This document shows positions 40,753-50,985 of a stretch of 64,000 bases of DNA, piece by piece. This DNA is from Alistipes sp. (GTDB lineage: Bacteria > Bacteroidota > Bacteroidia > Bacteroidales > Rikenellaceae), in assembly GCA_021201825.1 (NCBI GenBank), contig JAJQED010000020.1, positions 1-64,000 on the forward strand. The letters are read 5' to 3'. Numbering within the stretch: position 1 is the first letter of the stretch; each line of letters opens with the position of its first letter. A program made the position numbers and the translations under genes. The notes below the pieces were generated by a model. The model was not told where the DNA came from and searched no databases. It was given only the letters and a program-made list of their open reading frames with translations.

Positions 40753-41796
40753 TTAATGTTCCAAAAAGGCGGCGTAGCGCTTCCAGGCTTTGGCAATGAG
40801 AGGTTTGGCCGCCGGACGGCAGCCGTCGAAAAATGATGTCGTGACAGGCTCACCGGTTTTGCGGCCGGTCTTTCGCCAGTTGCCGGTGATGCGTCCGTTA
40901 TGCAGGATCACGGGCTGGAAGATGCCGAAACTGTTGTAAGCAAACGGTTTGTGCTCATCCCGGATGCAGTCTCCCCGCTCCTTGTAGCTGATGAGGTATT
41001 CGTCGAACGGCGGGAGCAGATGCAGTATCTTGCCGCAGTCCGTGCCGCCGGTGCCGGCTGTCGGGACGTAAAACAGTTCCCGGCCGCCATAACTCTCCCG
41101 GACAGCTTCCTGCCCGAGGGAATAAACGGCAGATCTCGCCTCGGCCACCCCGAGGCCGGACCACCATACGAAATCGTCCAACGCGGCCGGGCCGTGGCTG
41201 CGGAAATAGCGTCGTGCAAGTTCGTTCAGCGCTTCTTCGCGGGTCAGCCGCACGGGGTCTGTGACCCGGTCTTCGTACAGGGCATAAGTGTGTTTGCCGT
41301 CTTTCCCAGGGCCGCTGCATATCCGCCCGTCGGCTTCGCCGGCGGAAATACAGAGCATCAACCGCCTCTCGTCACACACGATTCCCCTTGCCGACAGGGC
41401 GGCAAGCAGTTCCTGCTTGGTAAGGCTGGTTCCGGAAAGGCTATCCACTATCGGGGAATAGAGCGGCATGAAATCTTCCTGTGAGAGTCCGTTGGCTTTG
41501 GCCCAGGAGGTAAAGCCCGAGACCAGCCGTGAGCGGTTCAGCTCCGCCATCCATCCCATGTCCCGGCCCGGCACGATATGCCACGTAGTGCGCAGGATAT
41601 GGAGCCTCAGTATCTCCCCCGTATCGAGGGCTTTATCCACTGCCGACAGGGCCGGGTCGGTGGTCCTCATTCCCACGGCCCACTTGGCGGACCTGAAATC
41701 CTGCCCCTGCAGGGCGCCCATCCAGCACACGACCTGTGCCGGCTCCCCGAACCGGGGAGCGGCCAGTTGCTGGGATAACATCCGTAACGACAACAT
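40753..41796 (-). CDS. AlkZ/HTH_42-family winged-helix DNA glycosylase-like protein
   Basis: A 347-residue member of the winged-helix DNA-binding family that includes AlkZ, which removes interstrand-crosslinked or alkylated bases. Residues about 25-45 hold GALQGQDFRSAKWAVGMR, where the QGQ matches the catalytic Gln-x-Gln motif. ILRTTWHIVPGRDMGWM, LARRYFRSHGPAALDDFVWWSGL and LLPPFDEYLISYKER are also family blocks. Substrate is inferred; YcaQ-type enzymes differ at the catalytic motif. It follows the MltF-like gene after a terminator and is probably its own unit. Confidence 0.85.
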   Translation of the reverse strand: MLSLRMLSQQLAAPRFGEPAQVVCWMGALQGQDFRSAKWAVGMRTTDPALSAVDKALDTGEILRLHILRTTWHIVPGRDMGWMAELNRSRLVSGFTSWAKANGLSQEDFMPLYSPIVDSLSGTSLTKQELLAALSARGIVCDERRLMLCISAGEADGRICSGPGKDGKHTYALYEDRVTDPVRLTREEALNELARRYFRSHGPAALDDFVWWSGLGVAEARSAVYSLGQEAVRESYGGRELFYVPTAGTGGTDCGKILHLLPPFDEYLISYKERGDCIRDEHKPFAYNSFGIFQPVILHNGRITGNWRKTGRKTGEPVTTSFFDGCRPAAKPLIAKAWKRYAAFLEH

Positions 41797-41817
41797 GGCG
41801 CTAAAATATAAAAAAGA

Positions 41818-41859
41818 ACGGTTCCCCGCACTTCAATTCACAGAAGTGCGGGGAACCGT
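41818..41859 (-). terminator. Terminator of the MltF-like gene
   Basis: A 17-bp perfect stem (41818-41834 with 41843-41859, gaagtgcggggaaccgt) with an 8-nt loop, followed on the minus strand by TTCTTTTTTAT. It lies between the MltF-like stop and the AlkZ-like start. Confidence 0.9.
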
Positions 41860-41877
41860 CATAGTGGGCGTACATAT

Positions 41878-43263
41878 TTAACGGGTGACCGTCGCGCAGT
41901 ATGTATCGTAACGGGTTATGACGTTGCTGACGAAAGCCAGTGTCTGGCCGCTGCCGGTGAACCGGCCGCATTTGACCGCTTCGTCGGCAAGGTATTCCGG
42001 CTCGCTCTTGCGCTGGAGGTACCATGCCACGTCGTCCCATGAGTCGGGGTTGCCGCCGTATTTGACCGCCAGCCGGCGGGCGTCGAAAACATGGCCTACC
42101 CCGCAGTTGTAACAGGCCAGGATTATGGAGAGTTTGTCCCGGTAGGTGATTCCCTTTCCGAAGCGGAGCATGCTCTCTATCTTGCCGAGCAGTTTGGCCG
42201 CCAGCATGATGTTCACTTCCGGTTCCATTACCTCCTCCGGCAGGACGTTGAACTGCCGGGCGGTTTGCGGCATGATCTGCATCAGGCCCTGCGCCCCGCG
42301 GTGGGAGACGATGTCGGCATTGAAACGCGATTCGTTGTAAGCGATGGCCGAGAGCAGGCGCCAGTCATACCCCTCCCGCTCGCAAACTTCCCGCATTATA
42401 AGATCGTACTGGGAAATCCCCCGGTAGGTTTTGCCCCGTGGGGCTTTGGCGGCCAGTAATGTAGAAGATCCCTTGTCGAGATACATGTAATCCATTTCGG
42501 CATATTCATCGCTCGTGCGGAAACCGTCCAGCCAGACCGCGAACATATCGGCCGCAGCCGAGCCACGCTCGGGAGCGGCGGCGGCGATCTCCACCCTGTC
42601 GCCGAAGTCGGCTATACGGGTGATGCCGCGCGTGAGCGCCGTGGCGAGCTGTGCCTCGCTTTTTTCGCAGATAAGGTAGTCGAATTCACCGCTGCGCAGA
42701 CCATCCACAAGGTCGATGGCGTTGCGCGAAGAAACGTAAGTGGCCGCCGTAGCGACGGAGTCCAGCAGCAGGTCCCACGACGGGGTCTGCTTGAACGCCG
42801 AAGCGATCATTACCCGCTTGTTCTCCAGGAAATCGGCCGGGGCGATGCGCCCCTCCCTGCGGGCCTCGGAGGCTTCCCCGGAGCGGGTGATTACCGAGAA
42901 TGTCGTGGAATAAATGGGTTCGCAAAACCCGAGCCCGTCGGTAGTACCGGCCAGCGTAGCGGCCATGTCGGCCTGGCCGGAGGCCAGCAGTTCGGATATC
43001 TCCGTGAGGGTCAGTCCCGGGAGGATCTTGAGTTCCAGCCCTTTCTCGTCGGCAAAGGCCTTGAACAGGTCATATTGGTAACCGAACGGTTCGTCTTCGA
43101 TGGTGAAATAGCCCGGCATATCCATGTCCATGGCGACGGTGAAAGTTGCCGGATGGGCAGCGGCCCGTATCTCCGTTGGGTCCGTGTGCCTGCAACCGGT
43201 CAGTGAAATAACTGTAAGAAGAAAAAGAACAAAAGCGTTTAGTCTACTTTTATTAAAAGCCAT
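41878..43263 (-). CDS. mltF: MltF-like lytic transglycosylase with substrate-binding domain
   Basis: A 461-residue lipoprotein (VISLTGC, Cys24). Residues about 40-265 are a periplasmic binding-protein type 3 domain (FTVAMDMDMPGYFTIEDEPFGYQYDLFKAFA). Residues about 290-440 are an SLT domain with the catalytic Glu in AIAYNESRFNADIVSHRGAQGLMQIMPQTA. This is the MltF design: an anchored enzyme that cleaves murein glycan strands, modulated by muropeptide binding. It is a single-gene unit with a terminator. The symbol is by architecture, not proven orthology. Confidence 0.9.
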   Translation of the reverse strand: MAFNKSRLNAFVLFLLTVISLTGCRHTDPTEIRAAAHPATFTVAMDMDMPGYFTIEDEPFGYQYDLFKAFADEKGLELKILPGLTLTEISELLASGQADMAATLAGTTDGLGFCEPIYSTTFSVITRSGEASEARREGRIAPADFLENKRVMIASAFKQTPSWDLLLDSVATAATYVSSRNAIDLVDGLRSGEFDYLICEKSEAQLATALTRGITRIADFGDRVEIAAAAPERGSAAADMFAVWLDGFRTSDEYAEMDYMYLDKGSSTLLAAKAPRGKTYRGISQYDLIMREVCEREGYDWRLLSAIAYNESRFNADIVSHRGAQGLMQIMPQTARQFNVLPEEVMEPEVNIMLAAKLLGKIESMLRFGKGITYRDKLSIILACYNCGVGHVFDARRLAVKYGGNPDSWDDVAWYLQRKSEPEYLADEAVKCGRFTGSGQTLAFVSNVITRYDTYCATVTR

Positions 43264-43411
43264 AACGAATGGTTTCGGGGTAGCTTACCTGCGCAATGCG
43301 AGGTTTACCGTCTTGTCAGCCTCCTACCGATGAGTGACGCCGCCGAAGCGGAGTCCCCGGGTCCGTACTGTCCCGTATGGGACGGTACAAAGGGCCGGTA
43401 AAGCCGTAGCT

Positions 43412-45514
43412 TTAATCGTAGAAGCTCCAGGAAAATCCCAACTTGAAAACACGTTTGTTCTGCGGGTAGTGAGGGATAGAAAAATAGTTCCTCTGCCCGA
43501 ACATGTCGTCGTTCAAGTGTTCCATTTTAAGCAGGATGCGCATCCTTTTCCATTTGGCGTTAAAGAATACATCCAGCATCGGATATTCACCCACCTCTTT
43601 TTCGCGCTGGTTGTAAAAAACCGCCGCAGACGGGTTCCACCCATAGGCATACCATTTGGTATTTATCCGCCCGTCGACCCCGAACTGGGCCCGCAGGACG
43701 TTGCGCACTATGTTGAACTCGAAAAAATAGGAGAGGTAGGCACTACCGAGTGGTACCGGGATTATTTCCTGGGACGTGCTCCATTGCAGCATTACCCTGT
43801 GGTTGAGATGGAATCCGCCCAGGCGGAAGTCCTTTCGAAGATACACGCCCGTGACGCTGACACTTTCCGTGGCCTGGGCCGGGAGGCTGTTGGCGTCGTA
43901 ATAGATCTTGTTGTTGACGACGCTTTGGTATGCTCCCAGCTCGAATCCTGCCCACGGCATTTCGAGTGACGCTTCGATACGGGTCTCATTCTCCTTGTCG
44001 AAGGAGTTCGACCATGCATAATGGTTCGAGAAGTAACGCTCGCTCCAGTATCCGGCCGACCGTCGGTCGTGCCAGAAGCGTCCGGAGAGAGTGAGTGGTT
44101 TGTCCTTAATAAAGGCGCTGACCGAGAGGTCGGCACCCGCTTTTATATCGCCGCTGCGGTAGCCCGTGGGATGGAATTCCACCTCGCCGCCCCATGACAG
44201 GTAACGACGGAATTTGCCCTCCACGGCCCCGTAAGCGTAATATTCGGTCTTTTTCACGTTGCGCAACCCCTGCAGGTAAAAGTCCGGAACGAACTGGTAA
44301 TAAATATGGTTATCCATGCCCACCCCTGCATCAATCGTACCGATTATCCCGTCACGGTCGAACGGTTGTATCTGTACGAACAGCTTGTTCGAGACCAGTA
44401 TCTCGGCTATCGAGTCGCGGGTTTCGGTGGGGTTGTCGTTCCAGAACTGGTAGTACGACCGGGTGTTGCCCTCGTCGTCCACCGGGATAAGGGTCCCGCG
44501 CCGGGTGTCGGTATAGACCCGGTGCCACCTGCTGTATTTGAAAGAATGGCCGAAGAAGACCGAAGACTGGTCGGCTATCGAGAAATCGTCCTCGGTGAGT
44601 TGGCGCAGCGGTACTCCGTAGGATTGAACTACGTAGAACGTGTTGTCCTTAATGAGGTTGAAAGCGTCGGTCAGGTTGACCGGGATGGTGTTTGCCTGTT
44701 CGAAAACCGTGTCGGTGATGTACCGGTCGTCCTGAATCCCGCCGTTCTCGCGGTTCTGTATTGTGTTGTATATATACCCGGCATGCACGCTGTATTTCTT
44801 ACCCGTATGCGAGACGGCCATGGAGAGGTTCTTGGCCCGCTGACGCTGCCAGTTGTAAACCCCCTTTGTCCCACGGCTTTTGTAGTCGAGGTTGAAGCCG
44901 GTGGAAGGGGAGATGTTCTGGGCATGGGTGATCCCGAAATTTTCTTCGGCTTTCTGCTTCTGCCCGGCGGTAAGGTAGGTGAAAATAGTGAGCGGCCTCT
45001 TTACGTTGAAGAAAAGGGCGCTCTCGGGGAAGATATTGTAGGCGTCGTACGGCTGGCCGAAAGTGAAGTTGCGGTACTGCGGCCGGTCGAAATAGCTCAA
45101 CGGCACGCTGGCCCCGCCGAGGGCTCCCTGGTAGGCATCGCCCACCCCTTTCATAAGATAAGGGTAAGTGATCTGGAACCCGTCCGTGAGGGTGTCTATT
45201 ACGGCGCGGTAAACCTTGTTGCGGGACATGTCCACCGTCCAAACGAAGCTCCCTTCCTGCCGTAGGGAATCGTCGAAAAAGTAGGATTCCAGAGGCTTGC
45301 GTATCTTCGGTTCCTTGACGGTGGTGTCCGCCGGTTCGTCCTCGTCGTCCGTAGCGTAAGGATTGATCACGGTTTGGTTCAGTGCGTCGATCATCCCCTG
45401 GTTGCGGTCCCGGCCGGGCATCTGCGTGTAATCCTGAGCCGATGCCATGCAGGCGCAGCCCGCAAGCAGGAAGCAAGCGGCCATGGTCTTGAGTTTATGG
45501 CGGAGGATACGCAT
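43412..45514 (-). CDS. Putative outer-membrane porin (Bacteroidetes porin family)
   Basis: A 700-residue exported beta-barrel protein. The signal peptide (LLAGCACMASAQ) is followed by a disordered acidic stretch (ATDDEDEPADTTVKEPK) and long runs of alternating beta strands ending in an aromatic KLGFSWSFYD, typical of outer-membrane barrels. The pattern (SYFDRPQYRNFTFGQPYDAYN, FFNVKRPLTIFTYLTAG, GHSFKYSRWHRVY) fits the Bacteroidetes putative porin family. The frame is open to 45559, but the promoter -7 at 45547-45554 lies after that codon, so ATG 45514 is the start. Confidence 0.87.
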   Translation of the reverse strand: MRILRHKLKTMAACFLLAGCACMASAQDYTQMPGRDRNQGMIDALNQTVINPYATDDEDEPADTTVKEPKIRKPLESYFFDDSLRQEGSFVWTVDMSRNKVYRAVIDTLTDGFQITYPYLMKGVGDAYQGALGGASVPLSYFDRPQYRNFTFGQPYDAYNIFPESALFFNVKRPLTIFTYLTAGQKQKAEENFGITHAQNISPSTGFNLDYKSRGTKGVYNWQRQRAKNLSMAVSHTGKKYSVHAGYIYNTIQNRENGGIQDDRYITDTVFEQANTIPVNLTDAFNLIKDNTFYVVQSYGVPLRQLTEDDFSIADQSSVFFGHSFKYSRWHRVYTDTRRGTLIPVDDEGNTRSYYQFWNDNPTETRDSIAEILVSNKLFVQIQPFDRDGIIGTIDAGVGMDNHIYYQFVPDFYLQGLRNVKKTEYYAYGAVEGKFRRYLSWGGEVEFHPTGYRSGDIKAGADLSVSAFIKDKPLTLSGRFWHDRRSAGYWSERYFSNHYAWSNSFDKENETRIEASLEMPWAGFELGAYQSVVNNKIYYDANSLPAQATESVSVTGVYLRKDFRLGGFHLNHRVMLQWSTSQEIIPVPLGSAYLSYFFEFNIVRNVLRAQFGVDGRINTKWYAYGWNPSAAVFYNQREKEVGEYPMLDVFFNAKWKRMRILLKMEHLNDDMFGQRNYFSIPHYPQNKRVFKLGFSWSFYD

Positions 45515-45546
45515 TATGTCCGTTCCCGTCACGGGAAAATTTCGCG

Positions 45547-45554
45547 CAAAGTTA
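45547..45554 (-). promoter_or_regulatory. Predicted porin promoter -7 element
   Basis: The minus strand reads TAACTTTG, 33 bp before ATG 45514. It decides the start, since the earlier in-frame codon at 45559 would lie upstream of the transcript. Confidence 0.6.
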
Positions 45555-45577
45555 GTCAAATTTATTCATTCGGCCCG

Positions 45578-46291
45578 TTACGCGCCGCGGCCACCCCTGC
45601 AAAGTGCAGAAACGAGGACCGAAACCGCTACATAACCGGCAATGACGAACGGTATCGCGGCGATATGCCAGAGGGCCATGGCCACGCCCGAGAGAAGAAC
45701 GAACAGGTAGCGCACCTTATTTTGCCGCCATGACCAATCGGTGAATTTAAGGGCGAACATCCTGACCGGGCTGACCAGCAGATATGCCAGGACCAGCGAA
45801 ACGGCAAGGACGGTAAAGGGATGGACGGTGATCGTCCCGGTGCATACCAGGTAGTAAGAGGAAGCTACGAACAGAGCGCACGCCGGGGTGGGCAATCCAG
45901 TGAACCCGGTCTTCTGCTCCTCGTCGATATTGAATTTTGCGAGCCGTAGGGCAGAGAAAAGTACGACCGCGGCCGTGATGATACCGTAATAAATCCCGAG
46001 CTCCCCGCCGCCGCTATATACGTACATGGTAAACAGCAGAGCCGATGGGATGGCGCCGAAGCTCACGACGTCGGCCAGCGAGTCGAGCTGTTTGCCTATT
46101 TCGGAATAGGCCCCGGTGAGCCTCGCTGCAAAACCGTCGAGGAAGTCGAACACCGCTGCCGCTATCACCAACCAGAACACGATAAACGGTCCGGTGTCCC
46201 GCGACCAAAGGCATAGTACCAGAGCCAGCGACCCGCAAAGCAGGTTGCACAACGTGAGTATATTCGGCAGGGTGTACATCCGGGGTTTCAT
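45578..46291 (-). CDS. pssA: CDP-diacylglycerol-serine O-phosphatidyltransferase
   Basis: Integral membrane enzyme making phosphatidylserine from CDP-diacylglycerol and serine, the route to phosphatidylethanolamine. The 237-residue protein has the CDP-alcohol phosphotransferase signature DFLDGFAARLTGAYSEIGKQ followed by LDSLADVVSFG (residues about 48-78), matching D-G-x2-A-R-x8-G-x3-D-x3-D. About six to eight hydrophobic segments are visible. It lies 114 bp after leuS and could share its transcript. Confidence 0.93.
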   Translation of the reverse strand: MKPRMYTLPNILTLCNLLCGSLALVLCLWSRDTGPFIVFWLVIAAAVFDFLDGFAARLTGAYSEIGKQLDSLADVVSFGAIPSALLFTMYVYSGGGELGIYYGIITAAVVLFSALRLAKFNIDEEQKTGFTGLPTPACALFVASSYYLVCTGTITVHPFTVLAVSLVLAYLLVSPVRMFALKFTDWSWRQNKVRYLFVLLSGVAMALWHIAAIPFVIAGYVAVSVLVSALCRGGRGA

Positions 46292-46405
46292 GGCGTTCCG
46301 GGTTTAGGGTTGACGTTTCATTCTCGCGGTTCCCCGCTGGCTGACAAGGGTGTGTTGTCGGACCGGTAACGGCCGGGAATATCCGGCCTTCGGGGCGCAC
46401 GGGCC

Positions 46406-49162
46406 TCAGACTACGACGTTTATTATCTTGCCCGGTACTATTATAACCTTGCGGGGTTCCTTGCCGTCCAGGTACTTTGGGGTGTTCTCGTCGGCCATGA
46501 CGGCCGCCTCGATCTCGGCAGGGGTGATCCCCAGCGGCAACTGCTTTTTAAACCGCAGTTTGCCGTTGAACGACACCGGGTATTCGAAACTATCCTCGAC
46601 AAGGTACCGCCCGTCGTATTCGGGCATGGCGGCATCGTAAAGCGAGCCGCAGTTGCCCAACGCCGAGGCCCACAGTTCCTCGGTTATGTGTGGTGCGAAC
46701 GGGTAAAGCAGGCGCACGAGCGGGTCCAGGATCGCCCGTTTGTTGCACCCCCCCAGTTCGTTCACGCAAATCATAAAGGCGCTCACCGAAGTATTGAAAG
46801 AGAAGTTCTCGATATCCTCCCGTACTTTTTTTATGGTCTTGTGCAGTGTCTTCAGTTCGGCCGCTGTGGGCTCTTCATCCGAAACCCGGAACTTGTCACC
46901 TTGCGTAAAGAGCCTCCAGAACCGTTTCAGGAACTTATGCACCCCGTCGATGCCGTTGGTATCCCACGGCTTGCTTTGTTCCAGCGGCCCGAGGAACATC
47001 TCGTACATACGCAGGGTGTCGGCCCCGTAATCCTCGATTATCCGGTCGGGATTGACAACGTTGTACATCGACTTGCTCATCTTCTCGACCGCCCAGCCGC
47101 AAACGTACTTCCCGTCCTCGAGGATGAATTCCGCGTCGGCGAACTCGGGCCTCCACCGGCGGAACGCCTCGATATCCAGTATGTCGTTCTTCACGATGTT
47201 CACGTCGACATGTATCGGTTGGGTCTCGTAACCGTCTTTAAGGCCGAGGGAGACGAAGGTGTTGGTCCCGGTGATACGGTAAACGAAGTTGGAACGCCCC
47301 TGGATCATCCCCTGGTTTACCAGTTTGCGGAAAGGTTCGTCCTCGCAGACATACCCCAGGTCGTACAGGAACTTGTTCCAGAAGCGTGAATATACCAGGT
47401 GGCCCGTGGCGTGTTCGATCCCGCCCACATATAGGTCCACGCTTCGCCAGTATTCGTCCGCTTCCCGGCTTACAAGCTGCTGCTCGTTATGGGGGTCCAT
47501 ATAACGCAGATAGTAGGCCGACGACCCGGCGAACCCGGGCATTGTGCTGGTCTCGTAGGCATAACCCTCGTGCGTACACCAGTTCCCGGCGCGGGCCAGC
47601 GGCGGTTCACCCTGTTCGGTAGGCCTGAATTCTGTTATCGGAGGAAGTTCCAGGGGGAGTGCCTCCTCGCCGAGCGGCATGGCCACCCCGTCCTTATAGT
47701 AAACCGGGAACGGTTCTCCCCAATACCTCTGGCGGCTGAATATGGCGTCGCGAAGCCGGTAGTTGACCCGGCGTTTGCCCAGGCCCCGAGCCTCCACTTC
47801 GTCGAACATCTTTTCGATGGCCTGCTTCACCTCGAGGCCGTTAAGGATGTCCGAGTTTATCATTTTACCCTCTTTGGCGTCGTAGCTCTCATGTTCGATA
47901 TCGCCCCCCTCGACAACCGGAATGACCGGAAGACCGAAGTGCCGGGCGAAAGCGTAGTCACGGCTGTCGTGCGCCGGCACGGCCATAATGGCCCCGGTGC
48001 CGTAACCTGCCAGCACATAGTCGCTGATCCAGACCGGGATCTTCTCGCCCGTGAACGGATGCACGGCATAACTTCCGGTGAATACCCCGCTTACGCGCTT
48101 GGTATCCATAATGCGGTCCCGTTCGGAGCGTTTTTTTGTCTCGGCCAGGTAGGCCTCCACTTGCCGGGCCTGTTCCGGGGTGGTGAGTTCCCCGACAAGG
48201 CCGTGTTCCGGGGCAATGACCATAAAGGTTACCCCGTATATCGTATCGGGCCGCGTAGTGAAAACCTCCAGGCTGTCCTCCCGGCCGTCGAGGCCGAAAA
48301 ATACCTGCGCGCCAACGCTCCGCCCGATCCAGTTGCGCTGGATCTCCTTGAGCGACTCGCTCCAGTCGATCGTGTCGAGACCCTCGAGCAGCCGTTTGGC
48401 ATACGCCGTTACCCGCAGCTGCCATTGGGTCATCTTTTTCTGTTCCACCGGATGGGCCCCTCTCTCGGAAAAGCCGTTCACTACCTCGTCGTTCGCCAAC
48501 ACCGTTCCCAACGCCGGACACCAGTTGACCATCGTGTCTGCGCGGAAAGCCAGGCGGTAATTATGCAGTACCTCTTCTTTCTCCCGCTCGTCCATCCCGT
48601 TCCACTCGGCAGCGGTAAATTCCAGTTGACGGGAACATGCCACGTTCAGTCCTGCCGTCCCGTTCTTTTCAAACGCCTCTATAAGTTTGACAACAGGCAT
48701 GGCCTTTTGGGTGTCGTTGCAATAGTAGCTGTCGAACATCTTCAGGAATGCCCACTGGGTCCAGCGGTAATACTCCGGATCGCTTGTGTTTATTTCACGG
48801 TGCGGATCGTACGAGAAACCCATCTTGTCAAGCTGCTCGCGGTAGCGGTCTATGTTCTGCCGGGTAGTCTCCGCCGGATGCTGGCCGGTCTGTATGGCAT
48901 ACTGCTCGGCGGGAAGCCCGAAAGCGTCGTAACCCATCGGGTGCAGTACGTTGAACCCGCCCAGCCGTTTGTACCGGCTGTATATATCCGAAGCGATATA
49001 GCCGAGCGGATGCCCCACATGAAGCCCCGCCCCCGACGGGTAGGGGAACATGTCCAGCACGTAGAACTTGGGCCTGCTGCGGTCGATCTCCACCCGGTAG
49101 GTGTCGCGCTCTCGCCAGATGCGCTGCCATTTTTTCTCTATATCCCTGAAATCATATTCCAT
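46406..49162 (-). CDS. leuS: Leucyl-tRNA synthetase
   Basis: Charges tRNA-Leu. The 918-residue class I synthetase has [16 protein letters not shown] (HIGH motif, 48-51), the CP1 editing domain ([35 protein letters not shown]), the leucine-specific region and [13 protein letters not shown] (KMSKS), then an anticodon-binding C-terminus. The frame is open to a TTG at 49189, but this overlaps the promoter -7; ATG 49162 ([13 protein letters not shown]) has an upstream ggag and matches the usual family start. Confidence 0.96.
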   Translation of the reverse strand: MEYDFRDIEKKWQRIWRERDTYRVEIDRSRPKFYVLDMFPYPSGAGLHVGHPLGYIASDIYSRYKRLGGFNVLHPMGYDAFGLPAEQYAIQTGQHPAETTRQNIDRYREQLDKMGFSYDPHREINTSDPEYYRWTQWAFLKMFDSYYCNDTQKAMPVVKLIEAFEKNGTAGLNVACSRQLEFTAAEWNGMDEREKEEVLHNYRLAFRADTMVNWCPALGTVLANDEVVNGFSERGAHPVEQKKMTQWQLRVTAYAKRLLEGLDTIDWSESLKEIQRNWIGRSVGAQVFFGLDGREDSLEVFTTRPDTIYGVTFMVIAPEHGLVGELTTPEQARQVEAYLAETKKRSERDRIMDTKRVSGVFTGSYAVHPFTGEKIPVWISDYVLAGYGTGAIMAVPAHDSRDYAFARHFGLPVIPVVEGGDIEHESYDAKEGKMINSDILNGLEVKQAIEKMFDEVEARGLGKRRVNYRLRDAIFSRQRYWGEPFPVYYKDGVAMPLGEEALPLELPPITEFRPTEQGEPPLARAGNWCTHEGYAYETSTMPGFAGSSAYYLRYMDPHNEQQLVSREADEYWRSVDLYVGGIEHATGHLVYSRFWNKFLYDLGYVCEDEPFRKLVNQGMIQGRSNFVYRITGTNTFVSLGLKDGYETQPIHVDVNIVKNDILDIEAFRRWRPEFADAEFILEDGKYVCGWAVEKMSKSMYNVVNPDRIIEDYGADTLRMYEMFLGPLEQSKPWDTNGIDGVHKFLKRFWRLFTQGDKFRVSDEEPTAAELKTLHKTIKKVREDIENFSFNTSVSAFMICVNELGGCNKRAILDPLVRLLYPFAPHITEELWASALGNCGSLYDAAMPEYDGRYLVEDSFEYPVSFNGKLRFKKQLPLGITPAEIEAAVMADENTPKYLDGKEPRKVIIVPGKIINVVV

Positions 49163-49186
49163 ATCGAGCTCCGTTACATCGAACCG

Positions 49187-49194
49187 CAAATTTA
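49187..49194 (-). promoter_or_regulatory. Predicted leuS promoter -7 element
   Basis: The minus strand reads TAAATTTG, 25 bp before ATG 49162. It supports that start over the upstream TTG. Confidence 0.55.
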
Positions 49195-49913
49195 ACCTTT
49201 TTAATTCTTTTTAATGAATATTTACCGACCGCCACCGCCGGACGGGGTGATTTTTATACATTGGCCTGAGAAAATACATACCGCTGCCCGGGCGGCTGTT
49301 GTAGTTTTAGCCCGGAATTATGTCCTATTATCCGGCATTACCTGGATTGGCCCCGGAAGGTTAATTACCCAAGCATCCCAAAAGATATCGCCCTTTAGTT
49401 GTCCGACGGAAACCGGTATTAAAATCTCCAGGTCGATTTTTTCCGTCCCCGCACCCTATAGCAGGCAGGCGGGGGTTTTGACGGACGCCCCGTTTTCAGG
49501 GATCGACAGGAATGAATCCTATCGGCGAGCGGACCGTCCGCCGGTTCCGGCACCGGGAAGCGCCGGAAGCATTACCATAGCCGCCAATATCGTGCAGCAA
49601 TAAGGACCGACCACGCCGGGTTGGTCCTTATTGCTGATTTAGTTAGCGTTTTTCGGAAAGATCGCTGGATAGGGATGTTCTTCCACTGTAATACAGAATA
49701 CTTGAGCTGTCCGCTCCGTGGGAAGTTCCGCTTTTTTTCGTGAAGAGCCATACCTATGTAATCATAGTATCATCACGCCTTTACATGATCATGCAGCCAT
49801 TAACAATAAGCGGTATTTATAGTTATCGTAAAGCCATAAGAAAATACAATGCGCCGCAGCGCCGTTTTTAGGCGAAAACGCTGTGTTTCATCGAAAAAAG
49901 TTGCGCCGGGGTA
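49195..49913. other. Long divergent spacer between leuS and the ribosomal superoperon
   Basis: About 720 bp without a convincing gene. A 16-bp hairpin with one wobble pair (49597-49612 with 49619-49634, gcaataaggacc arms) stands in the middle without a T-run. A 129-codon plus-strand frame (49214-49603) ends inside this hairpin but has no recognisable family. Apart from these I see AT-rich sequence only. Confidence 0.5.
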
Positions 49914-49942
49914 TTGCAATACGGATAATTTGCCTAACTTTG
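49914..49942 (+). promoter_or_regulatory. Promoter of the str/S10/spc superoperon
   Basis: TTG (49914-49916) and TAACTTTG (49935-49942) are 18 bp apart, a good Bacteroidetes -33/-7 pair. The leader to the rpsL ATG is about 70 nt. Confidence 0.72.
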
Positions 49943-50020
49943 CACTCCGTTTTGCTTGGGTAAAACCGGCATAACGACGGGAAAACAGTATGTAATTTAC
50001 TTAAAATTAAGGACAAAGTA

Positions 50021-50404
50021 ATGCCAACTATTCAGCAGTTAGTACGTAAGGGACGCGTGGCGATGCAGGACAAAAGCAAAGCTCCGGCACTCGACGCTTG
50101 TCCCCAGCGCAGGGGTGTTTGCGTACGTGTTTACACGACGACTCCCAAAAAGCCGAACTCGGCTATGCGCAAGGTGGCCAGGGTAAGGCTGACCAACGGC
50201 AAGGAAGTTAACGCCTATATTCCGGGCGAGGGGCACAACCTGCAGGAGCACTCTATCGTGCTTGTAAGGGGCGGCCGTGTTAAGGACCTCCCGGGTGTAC
50301 GTTACCACCTTGTCCGTGGTGCTCTCGACTCGGCCGGTGTGGACGGACGCCGCCAGCGCCGCTCGAAATACGGTGCCAAGAGGCCTAAAGCCGCCGGCAA
50401 GTAG
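50021..50404 (+). CDS. rpsL: 30S ribosomal protein S12
   Basis: A 127-residue decoding-centre protein. [11 protein letters not shown] holds Lys43 and Lys44 and [12 protein letters not shown] holds Lys88, the sites altered in streptomycin-resistant mutants; all are wild type here, so target-based resistance is not predicted. First gene of the superoperon; rpsG follows after 80 bp. The basic tail [15 protein letters not shown] is typical. Confidence 0.98.
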   Translation: MPTIQQLVRKGRVAMQDKSKAPALDACPQRRGVCVRVYTTTPKKPNSAMRKVARVRLTNGKEVNAYIPGEGHNLQEHSIVLVRGGRVKDLPGVRYHLVRGALDSAGVDGRRQRRSKYGAKRPKAAGK

Positions 50405-50484
50405 CGACAAAAACACAGCGTGGCCGATCCGGCTGTAACGGGAAAGGCAAAAAAACTTAAAAAATACACACATCAAGTCAAGTA

Positions 50485-50961
50485 ATGAGAAAGTCAAAGC
50501 CTAAAAAGCGAATTCTACTTCCAGATCCGAAGTTCGGCGACGTGCAGGTTACGCGCTTCGTGAACAACCTTATGCTGGATGGTAAGAAGAGTATTGCCTA
50601 CAACATCTTTTACGATGCACTCGACATAGTAGGCGAGAAGATGAAGGATGCGGAGAAGGCTCCTCTTGAAATTTGGAAGCAGGCCCTCGAGAACATCACC
50701 CCGCAGGTCGAGGTTAAGTCGCGCCGCGTCGGTGGCGCCACGTTCCAGGTCCCGACCGAGGTGAGGCCCGAGCGCAAAGTTTCAATTTCGATGAAAAACC
50801 TTGTCCTTTTTTCCCGCAAGCGCGCAGGACGTTCGATGGCGGAGAAGCTCGCCGGCGAGATCATGGCGGCGTACAACCAGGAGGGGGCGGCATTCAAACG
50901 TAAAGAGGAAATGCACAGGATGGCCGATGCCAACAAGGCCTTTGCTCATTTCAGGGTATAA
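50485..50961 (+). CDS. rpsG: 30S ribosomal protein S7
   Basis: A 158-residue primary 16S rRNA-binding protein that nucleates head assembly. [30 protein letters not shown], then [18 protein letters not shown] and [20 protein letters not shown] are the family blocks. It lies between rpsL and fusA, the standard str-operon order. Length matches the family. Confidence 0.98.
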   Translation: MRKSKPKKRILLPDPKFGDVQVTRFVNNLMLDGKKSIAYNIFYDALDIVGEKMKDAEKAPLEIWKQALENITPQVEVKSRRVGGATFQVPTEVRPERKVSISMKNLVLFSRKRAGRSMAEKLAGEIMAAYNQEGAAFKRKEEMHRMADANKAFAHFRV

Positions 50962-50985
50962 TACGCAGCGGAAGAGAGAGAAGAC

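Noticed and set aside
49214..49603. 129-codon plus-strand frame upstream of the ribosomal operon
   Set aside because: No family, no promoter, Pro/Ala/Ser-rich composition and an end inside a hairpin; probably not coding.
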